64,000 bases of DNA. Source: a virus. Position 1 is the first letter of the stretch. Each line of letters starts with the position of its first letter. Under the pieces are notes generated by a model. That model was not told where the DNA came from, made no database searches, and saw only the letters and a program-made list of their open reading frames with translations. Below, in pieces: positions 26,367 through 35,740 of the stretch. The translations under genes were made by a program, and so were the position numbers. The stretch is taken from the IMG/VR virus record IMGVR_UViG_3300044530_000662, positions 53,286-117,285 of that record, one strand, 5' to 3'.

Positions 26367-29117
26367 CTACTTTTTCTTAGCATCTTTATTTGGTTTATCA
26401 AACTTATTTTTGTTTTCTCTAGCAATTTGTAATTGTTTATCAGCTATTTCTTTTTGAGTTTGAAGCTTCTGTCTGTCAAGATCAATCTTTTGACTTTCTC
26501 TGTAGTTCTCATTACTTTGCTTTTCTCTTTGTAATTGCATTTGAGACTGATACTGTTCAGTAGATCTTATTTCTTTCATAGCATCTTCATAGTCAGATAT
26601 CTCATTTTTGTTTACATCCTGCATAGCACCGTATCCTGCTGATCTTATCTCAGCTACAGTAATATCTTTCTGTATAAGTTTATCTTGTTTTTCAGCTTCT
26701 GCTTGAATCTCCATTTGTTTTTGTTTCTCTTGAGAAGCAATTTGTTCTTGTTGCATTTGTTGTGCTGACTGTTGTTCTTGTTGTTTCATCTGAGTTTGTT
26801 TTTCTTCAGATGATTTAAGAGCTGTATTTACTTCAGCAATTGAATCTGCTTGTACAATTTTACCAAGATCATAGATTGATGCTCCACTTGTATTATTAGT
26901 CAAGGCCATAGATTTTAACTGTTCTAATACTGCCCTATGATTTGCTGTTGTTGTACAGAAAATATTAAGGTCTCTCAGAAGTAAATCTGTTCCATTTACT
27001 TGAAAATTAACTTTATCATCAGCACCCGTGATATAACTAAGTCTAGCAGATGGTTTTGTAGAATGATAATATTGAGCTAAGTCAGTTCTCATCTGATGAA
27101 CTCTTGGCATTAAGTAGTCACAATGTTGAATAAAGAATACTTCTGTTTGAGCATAAGATGATGCAGTAGCTTGTTCCACACCTGTTGCAGTCATTTGTGA
27201 TAACTGTGCACCCATACGTTGTGGATTTATTCCTATCACTTCATATGCTTGTTGTTTAAAATGTTCAGCAAGTTTAATCCTTGACATTAATCTTTCTGTC
27301 TGAGATAGATCTAGTTTCTGGAAATGTTGGAAGTTAAGAGCATTCTCTGTATTTGTAATAGAGGTATCAAGAGGAAGCATCTGGAAGTTCTTCATAGCTA
27401 CATAAGCTTTAGCTAAATTTCCTTTCCCCCAGTCTTCTCCTAATGAATGTCTTGGTAAAGCATTTTGATCAAGTAAGATAATAGTACCTAACTCATCTAC
27501 TAAGATGTCTGCAATCTGATTATTTACAATATTGTATCCAATCTGATATGGCTTCATTAAGTCAAGTAAAGCAGTTGACTTGGTGTTTCTATCTGAGAAT
27601 ACTGCTCCCTCCACAGGCAACTTACAACCATATAGAGTATTATCTCCTTTAAATTGAAACTTAAGTGGTCCTATATGGTTTCTGTCTACCCCTAAATATA
27701 TTGGTGAAAATCCTCCTGGATTATTCATACCCCAGAATGATGGAATGTTTGGACCTATTTTAATACCACCCCAAACTTCATTGATCCATATCCAGTCAAT
27801 ATGTTCACCAAATACAAGATTGTCTTTTGTTTTGTTTTTAAAAAGTCTTGTATCATAAATAGGCTTGTCTTCAACTTTGTAATCTTCAGTAATTACTTCA
27901 TTAATAATTTCACCATTATCTGATATCTTGGTTAAGTGCCCTACTTTACGTTGAGACTTCCAGTATCCTGTAGTTACTCTTAATAAGTATGCTGTACCTT
28001 GGTCAAAGTAATCTTCTCCCTCAGACATAATTGAAGCAATAATATCACCACCATCTAATACAGAACCTGCTCTCATAGTAGTATACTGTCTGTATGCTAA
28101 TGAAGGCATGTTAACATTCCACTCATGAGATTTAGTACCGTCATAATAAGTACCATCATTTTGATATCCTCCAGTGATGTAACCAGCAGAACGGATAGGA
28201 TATACATTTTCTAGAGCTTCTAACTGATCTTGGGTCATCATATAACCAAATCTATCAATTACATCTGATACAGTCATCATATCAATTTTACCTACCCAGT
28301 TAGCTTGAGAGATATATCTAGCATCTGGAGATTTATGATAGAATGTAATTGGGGGATTCCATAGCTCAATTTCATAGTCATCTTCCATCATGCGGAAATG
28401 CCAGAACTCTCTATCTGTAATAAGCATGTCTCTGAAACCTCTTTCTTCAAGCTCATCCATTTTAAATCTTTCTACATCTACATGATGCTGATGAACTGCC
28501 CATTGTTCTGCCATTGATCTGTAATCTTTTTTAAAGAAAGATTCTATCTCAGGTAAGCTTTTTATTTTATCAGGAGATAATTCTTCTTGTGCTTCTGGAG
28601 AGTTTGGATCAAGACCTTGTTCTAATAATGCTGCAGTAATTTTAATCTGTGCATTTGCCATTAATACTTCTTCTACAGCAGTTCTTTTTTGTTCTAGTAA
28701 TTCATTATATGAATACTCATCAACAGCTCTATATGTAAGTTTAGTTGATCTCTTAGCAAATTCAGCTACTAGAACATTAATAACATTTGGAATGATTGGG
28801 TAAAACTTAAGCTCTAATGCTGAAGCATCTTCTCTAGTTAATACTTCTACTATGTCTCTATAGTCATTATCTTCTTCTACAATATAATCAGACTTATCTA
28901 TTACACCTTTTGCTAACTTATAGTTTTTCATAAGTCTGCGAGCATTTCTGCGGATCTGTTTTAATCCATTCCATTCTAACCAGTCTAAGTTCCAAGCTGC
29001 CCACTCATCATCTTTATCTTTTTTATTTAAAAATTGAAGCGGTTGAGTAATACTACCCATTCTATTATGAGATGTCTTAGCACCTTTTTTGGCTTGTAAC
29101 GCGTTGATAATTTGCAT
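26367..29117 (-). CDS. Portal protein (916 aa)
   Basis: The gene lies between TerL and scaffold and has the expected size. The N-terminal half holds the type of core found in crAss-like portals (RRNARRLMKNYKLAKGVID, then LKFYPIIPNVINVLVAEFA). A stem/clip-like region (PSFWGMNNPGGFSPIYLG) and a helical region IKLAEHFKQQAYEVIGINPQ follow. The last 170 residues are a Gln/Lys/Glu-rich coiled coil ending KFDKPNKDAKKK, longer than in many portals, perhaps reaching the DNA or the neck. The portal forms the dodecameric DNA gate of the procapsid. Confidence 0.8.
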   Translation of the reverse strand: MQIINALQAKKGAKTSHNRMGSITQPLQFLNKKDKDDEWAAWNLDWLEWNGLKQIRRNARRLMKNYKLAKGVIDKSDYIVEEDNDYRDIVEVLTREDASALELKFYPIIPNVINVLVAEFAKRSTKLTYRAVDEYSYNELLEQKRTAVEEVLMANAQIKITAALLEQGLDPNSPEAQEELSPDKIKSLPEIESFFKKDYRSMAEQWAVHQHHVDVERFKMDELEERGFRDMLITDREFWHFRMMEDDYEIELWNPPITFYHKSPDARYISQANWVGKIDMMTVSDVIDRFGYMMTQDQLEALENVYPIRSAGYITGGYQNDGTYYDGTKSHEWNVNMPSLAYRQYTTMRAGSVLDGGDIIASIMSEGEDYFDQGTAYLLRVTTGYWKSQRKVGHLTKISDNGEIINEVITEDYKVEDKPIYDTRLFKNKTKDNLVFGEHIDWIWINEVWGGIKIGPNIPSFWGMNNPGGFSPIYLGVDRNHIGPLKFQFKGDNTLYGCKLPVEGAVFSDRNTKSTALLDLMKPYQIGYNIVNNQIADILVDELGTIILLDQNALPRHSLGEDWGKGNLAKAYVAMKNFQMLPLDTSITNTENALNFQHFQKLDLSQTERLMSRIKLAEHFKQQAYEVIGINPQRMGAQLSQMTATGVEQATASSYAQTEVFFIQHCDYLMPRVHQMRTDLAQYYHSTKPSARLSYITGADDKVNFQVNGTDLLLRDLNIFCTTTANHRAVLEQLKSMALTNNTSGASIYDLGKIVQADSIAEVNTALKSSEEKQTQMKQQEQQSAQQMQQEQIASQEKQKQMEIQAEAEKQDKLIQKDITVAEIRSAGYGAMQDVNKNEISDYEDAMKEIRSTEQYQSQMQLQREKQSNENYRESQKIDLDRQKLQTQKEIADKQLQIARENKNKFDKPNKDAKKK

Positions 29118-29122
29118 ATCTG

Positions 29123-31327
29123 TTATTTAAGGTTTTTAAATGGGGATTTTTTAAACCCCGTTCCATTAGAATAATAGGACTTACCCATATGTCTAAAGGG
29201 ACTATTATTTAATTTAAACAAATTTTCTGACTTTTGCAAGTTTTTAGCTGCATCATCCATGATAACTCTTTTACTATATCCCCTATTTGCTTGCTGTATT
29301 CTCATAAAAGCTACAAGTGCACAGAAAGCTACCATCCTATCCACGTTGAGCCCATCAGCATAAGCTTGCATCTCTTTAAGCAACATTGGATCAGGTATTC
29401 TTTCTATACCGTATTTAGTTCTTACAATAGTACCATCTGTTTTAGTTTCAATATCTAACTCTTCTTTAGTATATTCTATAGCATAACTAAGAAGGTGATT
29501 TTTAAATAGTACTCCTGTATTTTTCCAACCATACTCCTGGAATACATTAGCATTAGCACCTAAGTCTTTTAAGAACATAATCTGACTTTTAGGTACTAGA
29601 TATTTTTGTTTCTTTCTGGATATCATGTATTGAATAAATAGAGAGATGTTATTCTCTATAACAGCCCATGCATTATACCATTCTATAATTAACTCTAGTC
29701 TTTGGTGTGTTTTGTTAAGGTCATCAAACCTTCCACACCAAGCTGCTACAATTTTATCTGGTTCTATATAAGTCTCTGTTTCTGTACCTGTAACCTTGGT
29801 AACTTCTATTGGAGCTTTCATTATATAGATAGAACATAGTGATTCTGAGGTAGTTGTCTTACCCTCCGACACCGGGTCAATAGAAGCATAATAATGTTTA
29901 GCAAACTCTGGATTAGGTATAGGTCTTTCCCATACTACAAGTACTCCTGTTTTATCTTCTGTATTTTTAGTAACTGGAAATTCTCTAATAGGCATTTTAT
30001 TAGAAATTTTAACTGCAGGTTTTCCATTCTCATCTGCATAGATATCTAAAAATTCATATGCATATTCTTTTTCTTCTATTCTTCTTTGTTGTGCAGCAAT
30101 TAAGTGTGTTGGAAATTTAGATACAGTTCTGTTTGCAAAAGCTTCTTCAATATTTCTAGGATGCTGTGAAATCCTTAACTGATAAGTTTCTGGATCCAAT
30201 TCTTTTTTCCAAACTTCAAACTGTCTATCTAATGCTTCTAATGCTTGTTCTACAAGTGAATTACCATAAGCATCAATGTGTGGTGGCATAGACCATTGTT
30301 CAGGTATAAATAAACCTGATAAACCTATAGTACCTTTATTATCTATTAGATCTGTTTCTACAGCATATACATCACTATCTTTTGGTTTAAGAATCATTTT
30401 TCTCAAAGGTTCACATTGAGATAAGTCACCCACAGATCCTGCAGCAATAAACATCCCTGTAGTAATTAAACCAGATCTCATGGCTGGACGCATGTACTCA
30501 TATGTAGTATCCATCTTAGGAGCAATCCCAGCCTCCTCATGAAAGAAGTATTTAACTGGACCCCCTACACCATTTGTTGGATCTTTTTCAAAAGACATAC
30601 CTTGCATAGTACCTTTTAGACCCACTTCTGTTTTTCTGTCTCCTTTTCTTACTTCAATCTTCTGCTGCCACATTAAGACCTTGTCTGGAGACATTGGACG
30701 GTACCATGCAGTATGTTCATTAAGGAAGGCAGCATATTCCGATAAAAACTTCCAAGAACCTTTCTCATTAATATAATCTTTAAGACTGGCTCCCATTTTT
30801 AATGTTACCCCTGACTCAAACCATAACTGATTAAGTAACTTAGATATATGAAAATAAGAAGATGCTATCTGACGTTTCTTTAAGATAGCAACATGTTTGT
30901 AATTTAATTCTGCAAGTAACTCATACAGAGCCATGTGATACTGAGCATCACGGATTTTAGCAAAGTCAAACTTCTGTTGTTCTTTATCAAAGATTGGTAA
31001 GAAGTTTAACCACATGTAATAGTCTCTAGTTATAAACCATTTCTTATTACCATTTATATAAAAGACTCCTTTTCTACATTTGTTTTTTTGATCATCCCAG
31101 TAATTAATAAAATCTTTAGATTTAAAGGGAGCTAAGCAATATACATTGTTAGCCCTAAATAAAGTAGATTGTTCATTAAATAAATAACTGGTTTCATCAA
31201 AGTTATATTTACCTGGTTCAGCAAATATCTCTTCTATAGATTTAGAAAATTCTTCTCTAGACTCAAATGATATTGTAGTCCAAGTACCATTATCCCAACA
31301 GGGTATATCTTGATAGATTTCACTCAT
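29123..31327 (-). CDS. Terminase large subunit, TerL (734 aa)
   Basis: The ATPase domain covers about residues 90-400. A Walker A region lies at about 145-160 (HVAILKKRQIASSYFH, a degenerate loop seen in crAss-like TerLs), and the Walker B/catalytic pair is VKYFFHEE (258-265). The segment HPRNIEEAFANR (389-400) is typical of this TerL group. The RNase-H-like nuclease begins with YASIDP (Asp484) and continues to about residue 690. TerL pumps DNA through the portal encoded immediately downstream. The length fits crAss-like terminases. Confidence 0.88.
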   Translation of the reverse strand: MSEIYQDIPCWDNGTWTTISFESREEFSKSIEEIFAEPGKYNFDETSYLFNEQSTLFRANNVYCLAPFKSKDFINYWDDQKNKCRKGVFYINGNKKWFITRDYYMWLNFLPIFDKEQQKFDFAKIRDAQYHMALYELLAELNYKHVAILKKRQIASSYFHISKLLNQLWFESGVTLKMGASLKDYINEKGSWKFLSEYAAFLNEHTAWYRPMSPDKVLMWQQKIEVRKGDRKTEVGLKGTMQGMSFEKDPTNGVGGPVKYFFHEEAGIAPKMDTTYEYMRPAMRSGLITTGMFIAAGSVGDLSQCEPLRKMILKPKDSDVYAVETDLIDNKGTIGLSGLFIPEQWSMPPHIDAYGNSLVEQALEALDRQFEVWKKELDPETYQLRISQHPRNIEEAFANRTVSKFPTHLIAAQQRRIEEKEYAYEFLDIYADENGKPAVKISNKMPIREFPVTKNTEDKTGVLVVWERPIPNPEFAKHYYASIDPVSEGKTTTSESLCSIYIMKAPIEVTKVTGTETETYIEPDKIVAAWCGRFDDLNKTHQRLELIIEWYNAWAVIENNISLFIQYMISRKKQKYLVPKSQIMFLKDLGANANVFQEYGWKNTGVLFKNHLLSYAIEYTKEELDIETKTDGTIVRTKYGIERIPDPMLLKEMQAYADGLNVDRMVAFCALVAFMRIQQANRGYSKRVIMDDAAKNLQKSENLFKLNNSPFRHMGKSYYSNGTGFKKSPFKNLK

Positions 31328-31329
31328 AA

Positions 31330-31845
31330 TTAAGAATCATAAGATAACCCAATTCCTCCTCTAACTTTACTAGACTGTTCATCTTGTAGGTCTTTGTACA
31401 CACCCTTAAATGATTGTCTAATGCCATCAAAGTCTTTTGCTAATGCTCTTATCTGAGCTATGTTACCATCTTTACCATCTGTGATTTGTGCAGTAGACAA
31501 GTAATTAGATATCCTATCAAGTGCTTTTTGCATACCCCCATATGCTCTGGATGTTGGAGTTTCATATAATTTTTCACAGAACTTAAGAGCATTAAATATA
31601 TCCTCATCTTCTGTTGAGAATTCTCCATCTATTTCTCTTATAATCAATGATTCTTTTTCTATCTGTGGTGTATGAAAGAAAGGATTCAAATCTGGATCAG
31701 GACATGTCATATAAAACAAGTACTGGTATATTTTTAGATAATCATCTGGATAATTATCCATGATATCTTTTAGAGATTTAAGTGTATAGCAATGTTCAGT
31801 TGGAACTACTGTTCTGTTCTGTACATCAAATAGTTTAATCAGCAT
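31330..31845 (-). CDS. TerL-linked protein, small-terminase position (171 aa)
   Basis: A soluble helical protein, acidic in the middle (EIDGEFSTEDEDIFNALKF), with a Gly-rich C-terminus (VRGGIGLSYDS). It immediately precedes TerL in the operon, where small terminase subunits are often found, but no helix-turn-helix is clear by eye. The role in packaging is context only. Confidence 0.5.
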   Translation of the reverse strand: MLIKLFDVQNRTVVPTEHCYTLKSLKDIMDNYPDDYLKIYQYLFYMTCPDPDLNPFFHTPQIEKESLIIREIDGEFSTEDEDIFNALKFCEKLYETPTSRAYGGMQKALDRISNYLSTAQITDGKDGNIAQIRALAKDFDGIRQSFKGVYKDLQDEQSSKVRGGIGLSYDS

Positions 31846-31847
31846 CT

Positions 31848-32681
31848 TTATTTCTTTTTAATATTTTGTTTGTTCTCATGAAGGTAATGAATAAGTGCAT
31901 GCACTTCTTCTACTAGATAAGGTATTGCCATAGGTATTACCTCTTTTACTATAGGATCTCCATTATCATCTAGTTTTGCAATTGGATAACCCCACTGATC
32001 TTCTCTATCTACTTCAAATGTTATATGATGAATATAAATGCTTCCTGGTTTTAATTTAGGATTATGCTTTAATATAATATACATATAAATGCTAAGTTGT
32101 AAAGCATAATGATAAAAGTTACAGTCATCTAAATTATTGACAGGGTGAGCCATCTTTTCAGATATTCCTTCCCAGTTAACATAAGATTCTTTCTTTATCT
32201 CCTTGTTAGTTTTGTAGTCAATAATATTTACTTTACCATTCACTACTTCTACTAAATCTGATTGGCCACAAAGACCAACTGATCTTAAATAGACCATATG
32301 TTCTGGATACACACCTGGTTCTAATTTTTGTAATGGAGCCACCTTAACTCCTTCTTTAACTTCTGATGGTTTAAATACAGGTACTGTTACACCTTCTCTT
32401 TCCATAGAAGCTAGTGCACATAAGTCATCTTCTCTTTGGTTGTGATACCATGAACCAAGAGTAGTAGACCTAGTAGATTCATTATTCCAAATATCTTGAA
32501 TAGTCTGAGGATCTACTCCGGCCCATTTAGATTTTTTATTTTTGCTTACTTTCTGAGCTACAGCTTTGGCATCAAAAGATTTTTTAAAATGGGATACAAG
32601 TGTAGTTACACTTATCCATTCAATACCTGTATCTTCTATACTTCTATAGCTGTGATCAGATGCGTTAAATATTATGCTCAT
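31848..32681 (-). CDS. PD-(D/E)XK nuclease, Cas4/RecB-like (277 aa)
   Basis: The motifs of the PD-(D/E)XK fold are visible: GSWYHNQRED (His80), GVYPEHMVY (Glu127), GQSDLVEV (Asp142) and IIDYKTNK (Asp155, Lys157). The spacing fits RecB/Cas4-like exonuclease domains, and LQLSIYMYIILK forms the usual helix that follows. It acts on DNA, plausibly in end processing or recombination before packaging, as it lies next to TerL. No Cys cluster of Cas4 is present, so the exonuclease label is generic. Confidence 0.8.
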   Translation of the reverse strand: MSIIFNASDHSYRSIEDTGIEWISVTTLVSHFKKSFDAKAVAQKVSKNKKSKWAGVDPQTIQDIWNNESTRSTTLGSWYHNQREDDLCALASMEREGVTVPVFKPSEVKEGVKVAPLQKLEPGVYPEHMVYLRSVGLCGQSDLVEVVNGKVNIIDYKTNKEIKKESYVNWEGISEKMAHPVNNLDDCNFYHYALQLSIYMYIILKHNPKLKPGSIYIHHITFEVDREDQWGYPIAKLDDNGDPIVKEVIPMAIPYLVEEVHALIHYLHENKQNIKKK

Positions 32682-32683
32682 AA

Positions 32684-33004
32684 TTATGCATTTTCAATTA
32701 TTGATTCTGCTAATGTTCTTGATGATTCATCTTCAGCCATTAACATCTTACGGATATTAGTTACTTCTTCTTGTGTAAACTTACCCTCCATAGAAAGAAT
32801 CTTTAGTCTTAAGAACTTATTATCTGTTTCTAACTTCTTTACTCTTTCTAGTAGATCTTGTATAGGATTCCCCCATGGATCATTATTAATAGCACTAAAT
32901 AAACCATTAGCATTACCAGGAATGGTATTAATTACTGTAGTAGGATCATTAACATATACACCTTGTATACTTTGTGTTTGTAATCTATCTGTAAACTTTG
33001 ACAT
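32684..33004 (-). CDS. Small coiled-coil protein (106 aa)
   Basis: Residues 48-75 form a short coiled coil (LLERVKKLETDNKFLRLKIL), followed by a helical acidic end. The N-terminus has a VYVNDPTTVINTIPGN segment. It is cotranscribed with nuclease and zinc-binding genes. No function is recognised. Confidence 0.55.
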   Translation of the reverse strand: MSKFTDRLQTQSIQGVYVNDPTTVINTIPGNANGLFSAINNDPWGNPIQDLLERVKKLETDNKFLRLKILSMEGKFTQEEVTNIRKMLMAEDESSRTLAESIIENA

Positions 33005-33008
33005 AATA

Positions 33009-33308
33009 TTAATCTTTAAGGTTATCTAAATCATCTTCTTCATCTTCAGTACAAACAGCTTTCCATTTACCTAGTGGGCAATCTGCAGACAGAGCTCTAG
33101 TTTTAAATGTTAATGAGCAACCACACTCATTACAACAGGGAGCTGTACCTGGTACTGCACAATCATCACCTTTTGAAGTACAGTCATCACAAACTTCTTT
33201 TCTAAATTTTGCTACATCTTCAATAAATTCATCTCTGATAATAGAATTTTTAATTCCTTCAACAATCCCTTTTCTATTCTCCCAGATTGTTTTTAATACT
33301 GCTTTCAT
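33009..33308 (-). CDS. Cys-cluster zinc-binding protein (99 aa)
   Basis: The Cys pattern CDDCTSKGDDC, then APCCNECGCSL and ADCPLGKW (residues about 35-85) is a recurrent zinc-binding arrangement in small phage proteins. The N-terminus is basic and helical; the C-terminus is acidic (DEEDDLDNLKD). It overlaps the HU-like gene by 35 bases. It may be a nucleic-acid binder; the function is unknown. Confidence 0.6.
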   Translation of the reverse strand: MKAVLKTIWENRKGIVEGIKNSIIRDEFIEDVAKFRKEVCDDCTSKGDDCAVPGTAPCCNECGCSLTFKTRALSADCPLGKWKAVCTEDEEDDLDNLKD

Positions 33309-33663
33309 TTTTGGTTTTTTTAAAATTATCTTTTCTGGTTTCCTCTACTAGCATTTTCTTTTCTAATTCTAGTAATTGTTCAAGTTTAACTTCTAAACCT
33401 TTTTTATTAAAATAAGCTCCAAAAGTTGATGTGTCATGTTCTTGTAATTTTTTTGTTATCTTAGGTATATCATTTTTAACTAGCATAGGTTTAGCAACAA
33501 AATGACCAAGTCCTTCTAAGTTTACTCTAGGATACTCTAAGTTAGATAGCACACTTCTCAGTTCTTTATAACAAAATTCAATATAAGTTTCTAGCATAGT
33601 TTCATCAAGATTGTTATCTTCTGCTAACTGCTTATATATGCTATTTGCTTTCTTGGGTATCAT
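33274..33663 (-). CDS. HU/IHF-like DNA-binding protein (129 aa)
   Basis: The N-terminal half (IYKQLAEDNNLDETMLETYI, then YKELRSVLSNLEYPRVNLEG, LGHFVAKP) matches the HU/IHF helix pair plus the N-L-G-x-F strand. The basic helical C-terminal half replaces the long DNA-binding arm region, so this is a divergent member, as reported for crAss-like phages. It overlaps both neighbours, which indicates coupled translation. Confidence 0.6.
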   Translation of the reverse strand: MIPKKANSIYKQLAEDNNLDETMLETYIEFCYKELRSVLSNLEYPRVNLEGLGHFVAKPMLVKNDIPKITKKLQEHDTSTFGAYFNKKGLEVKLEQLLELEKKMLVEETRKDNFKKTKNESSIKNNLGE

Positions 33664-34021
33664 TTCCTAAAAATTTATAATCTAGTAAAAGTGTTCCCTT
33701 TGTTTGTATTTTAATATCTGGATTAATCATAATCAATTTCTTATTGTTAGGATCTTTAATAACCAGATTATTCTTTTCTGCTTTATTAATACAATTCCTT
33801 ACAGTTTGAGGTGATTTAAATATCCAGTCTTCATCTGCAGAGGCATCATAACAAAAATGGGTAAGTTCTATAGGTTCATTAAAACTAAGTAAAGTTAAAC
33901 AGTTTAAATCAGACTCACTCACTGTTATACGGCTAATATAACAATGAGTAAGAATCTGAAACTTAACAACATCCCATTTTGGCATCTTGACACGCTTCTG
34001 TACCTGATTTACAAGTGCCAT
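33641..34021 (-). CDS. Winged-helix-like protein (126 aa)
   Basis: A helical N-terminal half (VVKFQILTHCYISRITVSES) with a possible helix-turn-helix (SPQTVRNCINKAEKNNLVIK, residues about 70-90), then a beta wing (NKKLIMINPDI). This order resembles winged-helix regulators. It lies in the packaging and DNA-binding unit next to HU-like genes. A DNA-binding role is inferred. Confidence 0.5.
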   Translation of the reverse strand: MALVNQVQKRVKMPKWDVVKFQILTHCYISRITVSESDLNCLTLLSFNEPIELTHFCYDASADEDWIFKSPQTVRNCINKAEKNNLVIKDPNNKKLIMINPDIKIQTKGTLLLDYKFLGNDTQESK

Positions 34022-34023
34022 GA

Positions 34024-34329
34024 TTAATTCTTTTTAAGCTTTCTTTTTGCTGTTTCCGGATTAATTCTACCATCTAACTCTAAACCTTCTTCTTCTAGAT
34101 CTTCATCTAAAGGTGTAGGATTATTTATTTGATACATAGTTACAGCATACTGATGTTCATACTGTAGTCTCTTAAGTTTATTTTCTGAGATCTCAGCTAA
34201 TAACTTTTCATATTCAGCTTGAGCTTTTAAATAAGGTAAAGCTTCTTCAAAGAATTGTTTCATCTCTTCTTTTCTAGCTGTTAACTGTTCTGGAGATAAA
34301 TTCTCCATTTGTTCTTGTTGGTTTTCCAT
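34024..34329 (-). CDS. Coiled-coil protein at the head of the packaging unit (101 aa)
   Basis: Nearly all helical and acidic, with heptad-like Leu/Tyr spacing (residues 5-75, QAEYEKLLAEISENKLKRLQ) and a Lys-rich C-terminus. It has a promoter and a preceding terminator, so it is the first gene of the packaging transcript. The function is unknown. Confidence 0.55.
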   Translation of the reverse strand: MENQQEQMENLSPEQLTARKEEMKQFFEEALPYLKAQAEYEKLLAEISENKLKRLQYEHQYAVTMYQINNPTPLDEDLEEEGLELDGRINPETAKRKLKKN

Positions 34330-34352
34330 TACTTTTTAATTTTAAGTTTAGA

Positions 34353-34360
34353 CAAATATA
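34353..34360 (-). promoter_or_regulatory. Bacteroidota-type -7 box before the packaging operon
   Basis: The minus strand reads CTTGTATATTTGTC. TATATTTG fits TAnnTTTG exactly and lies 24 bases upstream of the ATG at 34329, directly after a terminator. It also carries the TATATT core of the late motif. Confidence 0.6.
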
Positions 34361-34390
34361 CAAGAAAAGTTTAAATTAAAATAGTTTAAA

Positions 34391-34422
34391 TAAAAAAATC
34401 CAGGCATAGTATATACCTGGAT
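34391..34422 (-). terminator. Intrinsic terminator after the 102-aa gene
   Basis: ATCCAGG pairs with CCTGGAT around an 11-base loop, with a TTTTTTTA tail on the minus strand. Confidence 0.85.
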
Positions 34423-34441
34423 CTCTATAATTTGTATGTAA

Positions 34442-34750
34442 TTATTTTTTCTTAGTCATTGTTTTGGCTTTAACAATACCACCTTTTTTATTTTTATCTA
34501 GCATCTTTTTAACACCTAGTCCTGCGGCACCTGCGGCACCTATCCCTAGAATAGCACCTAATGCACCACCGCCTCCTCCACCACTTCTAGAAGATGATCT
34601 AAACTTAGTTGTTTTACCACAACCACTTTTTCTTCTTCTTCTTTTTTTACCATCAGCTGCTACATATTCTTCCATACAACTATCTTCTGTACTTCCGCCC
34701 TCAGCATAACTCTTCATAGATCTAATGATCTGGTTTTTACTATCTATCAT
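34442..34750 (-). CDS. Small GG-motif protein with Gly-rich hydrophobic segment (102 aa)
   Basis: It holds the GG motif twice (SYAEGGSTED and KKGGIVKAKTMTKKK at the C-terminus), linking it to the basic virion proteins at 17.6-22.3 kb. Between lie an Arg/Lys patch (KKRRRRKSGCGK) and GGGGGALGAILGIGAAGAAG, a possible membrane-interacting helix near residues 58-80. As the last gene after the lysis cassette it could be a lysis accessory or a small virion protein. Confidence 0.5.
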   Translation of the reverse strand: MIDSKNQIIRSMKSYAEGGSTEDSCMEEYVAADGKKRRRRKSGCGKTTKFRSSSRSGGGGGGALGAILGIGAAGAAGLGVKKMLDKNKKGGIVKAKTMTKKK

Positions 34751-34752
34751 GA

Positions 34753-34914
34753 TTATCTATTTTTAAGTGTAAAGTTTAATACAGTAATCATATAAAATGA
34801 TCTTGGTACATCTATTTCTAGAGTAAATACATCAATAGAAGATACTCTTAAACTTAATCTTAATTGTTTTAAGTTTTTCTTCCAGTTTTTCCAATTATTT
34901 CTAGACTTTATCAT
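34753..34914 (-). CDS. Small basic protein after the endolysin (53 aa)
   Basis: ATG at 34914 overlaps the endolysin stop by four bases (ATGA). The product starts MIKSRNNWKNWKKNLKQLRL and ends with a hydrophobic beta segment (RSFYMITVLNFTLKNR). The amphipathic N-terminal helix could bind membrane. The overlap argues for translation, but there is no family match. Confidence 0.5.
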   Translation of the reverse strand: MIKSRNNWKNWKKNLKQLRLSLRVSSIDVFTLEIDVPRSFYMITVLNFTLKNR

Positions 34915-35429
34915 GCTTCATTTGTACTTATGGTTCCTTTTGCTTCAAGATAAACTTTTCTAACACTTGCTGGTTGTGCTACTTTCCAAGCAGTTCTTCT
35001 AGCTTGTGTTAGTCTAGACTTAGCAAGTCTCATCACATTTACCTGGTTAGATTGGTTACCACCAAGAACATGATAGTGAGTTTTATCCTCACCTACATAA
35101 AATCCAACATGGCCACCGCCATTTCTTTTGAATGTAAGTATATCACCTAACATAGGTTCAGTTACTTGAGTTCCGTACTTATTCCAGTTAAGAGCCCATA
35201 AAGGTCTTTCAACTACTTGTACTCCTGCCTTGTGTGCACAGTAAGCTACAAATAAACCGCACCAAGGAATTTCATCATTGGTATAAATAGTACTTAGACT
35301 AAGTTCTTTAGCCCAATTGAGTATTACAGGATTATGTGCTTTACCTACTATCTCTTTAGTACCTATCAGCTTTATAGCTTCTACTAATATTTTAGGAGCT
35401 GTTTCTTGAGTTAAATAGCCGTAACTCAT
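34911..35429 (-). CDS. Endolysin, CHAP/NlpC-type (TIGR02594-like) (172 aa)
   Basis: The catalytic set of a papain-like peptidoglycan hydrolase is visible: PWCGLFVAYC (Cys57), GGGHVGFYVGED (His107) and VLGGNQSN (Asn125). The order and the GDILTF strand before the His fit TIGR02594/CHAP proteins. It cuts peptide bonds in peptidoglycan at the end of infection. There is no signal peptide, so it needs the holin candidate encoded just upstream. Confidence 0.85.
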   Translation of the reverse strand: MSYGYLTQETAPKILVEAIKLIGTKEIVGKAHNPVILNWAKELSLSTIYTNDEIPWCGLFVAYCAHKAGVQVVERPLWALNWNKYGTQVTEPMLGDILTFKRNGGGHVGFYVGEDKTHYHVLGGNQSNQVNVMRLAKSRLTQARRTAWKVAQPASVRKVYLEAKGTISTNEA

Positions 35430-35737
35430 TGCTTAGGTTTTTTATTTAATTTTTTACTAATTAGTTTTGCTATCCATGATCCTACTTTTTTAAGAACATT
35501 AGATTCAGCATCTACATTCACTGTTGTTCTTTCTCCAGTTTTTTCTACAGTGATATCTAATTTTTTAGTATCTACTTTAACAGATTTACTATCTGCATCC
35601 GCGTGAACTTCTACATCAACTTTTTTTGTATCTACTACAACATCCAAAGTTTCTGGAGTCTTATCAATGCTTACTGTAGTTTCTCCTACTTTTACTTCAG
35701 CATCAATACTTACTGGTTTTTTTGGTTTCTTACTCAT
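35426..35737 (-). CDS. Beta-repeat lysis-cassette protein (103 aa)
   Basis: It consists of repeated strands of about 12-14 residues (VGETTVSIDKTPETLDVVVD, then TKKVDVEVHAD, VKVDTKKLDITVEKTGERTT) between Lys-rich ends. There is no signal or membrane segment. It overlaps the endolysin start by four bases. Its role is unknown, perhaps spanin- or fibre-like. Confidence 0.5.
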   Translation of the reverse strand: MSKKPKKPVSIDAEVKVGETTVSIDKTPETLDVVVDTKKVDVEVHADADSKSVKVDTKKLDITVEKTGERTTVNVDAESNVLKKVGSWIAKLISKKLNKKPKQ

Positions 35738-35740
35738 GGT

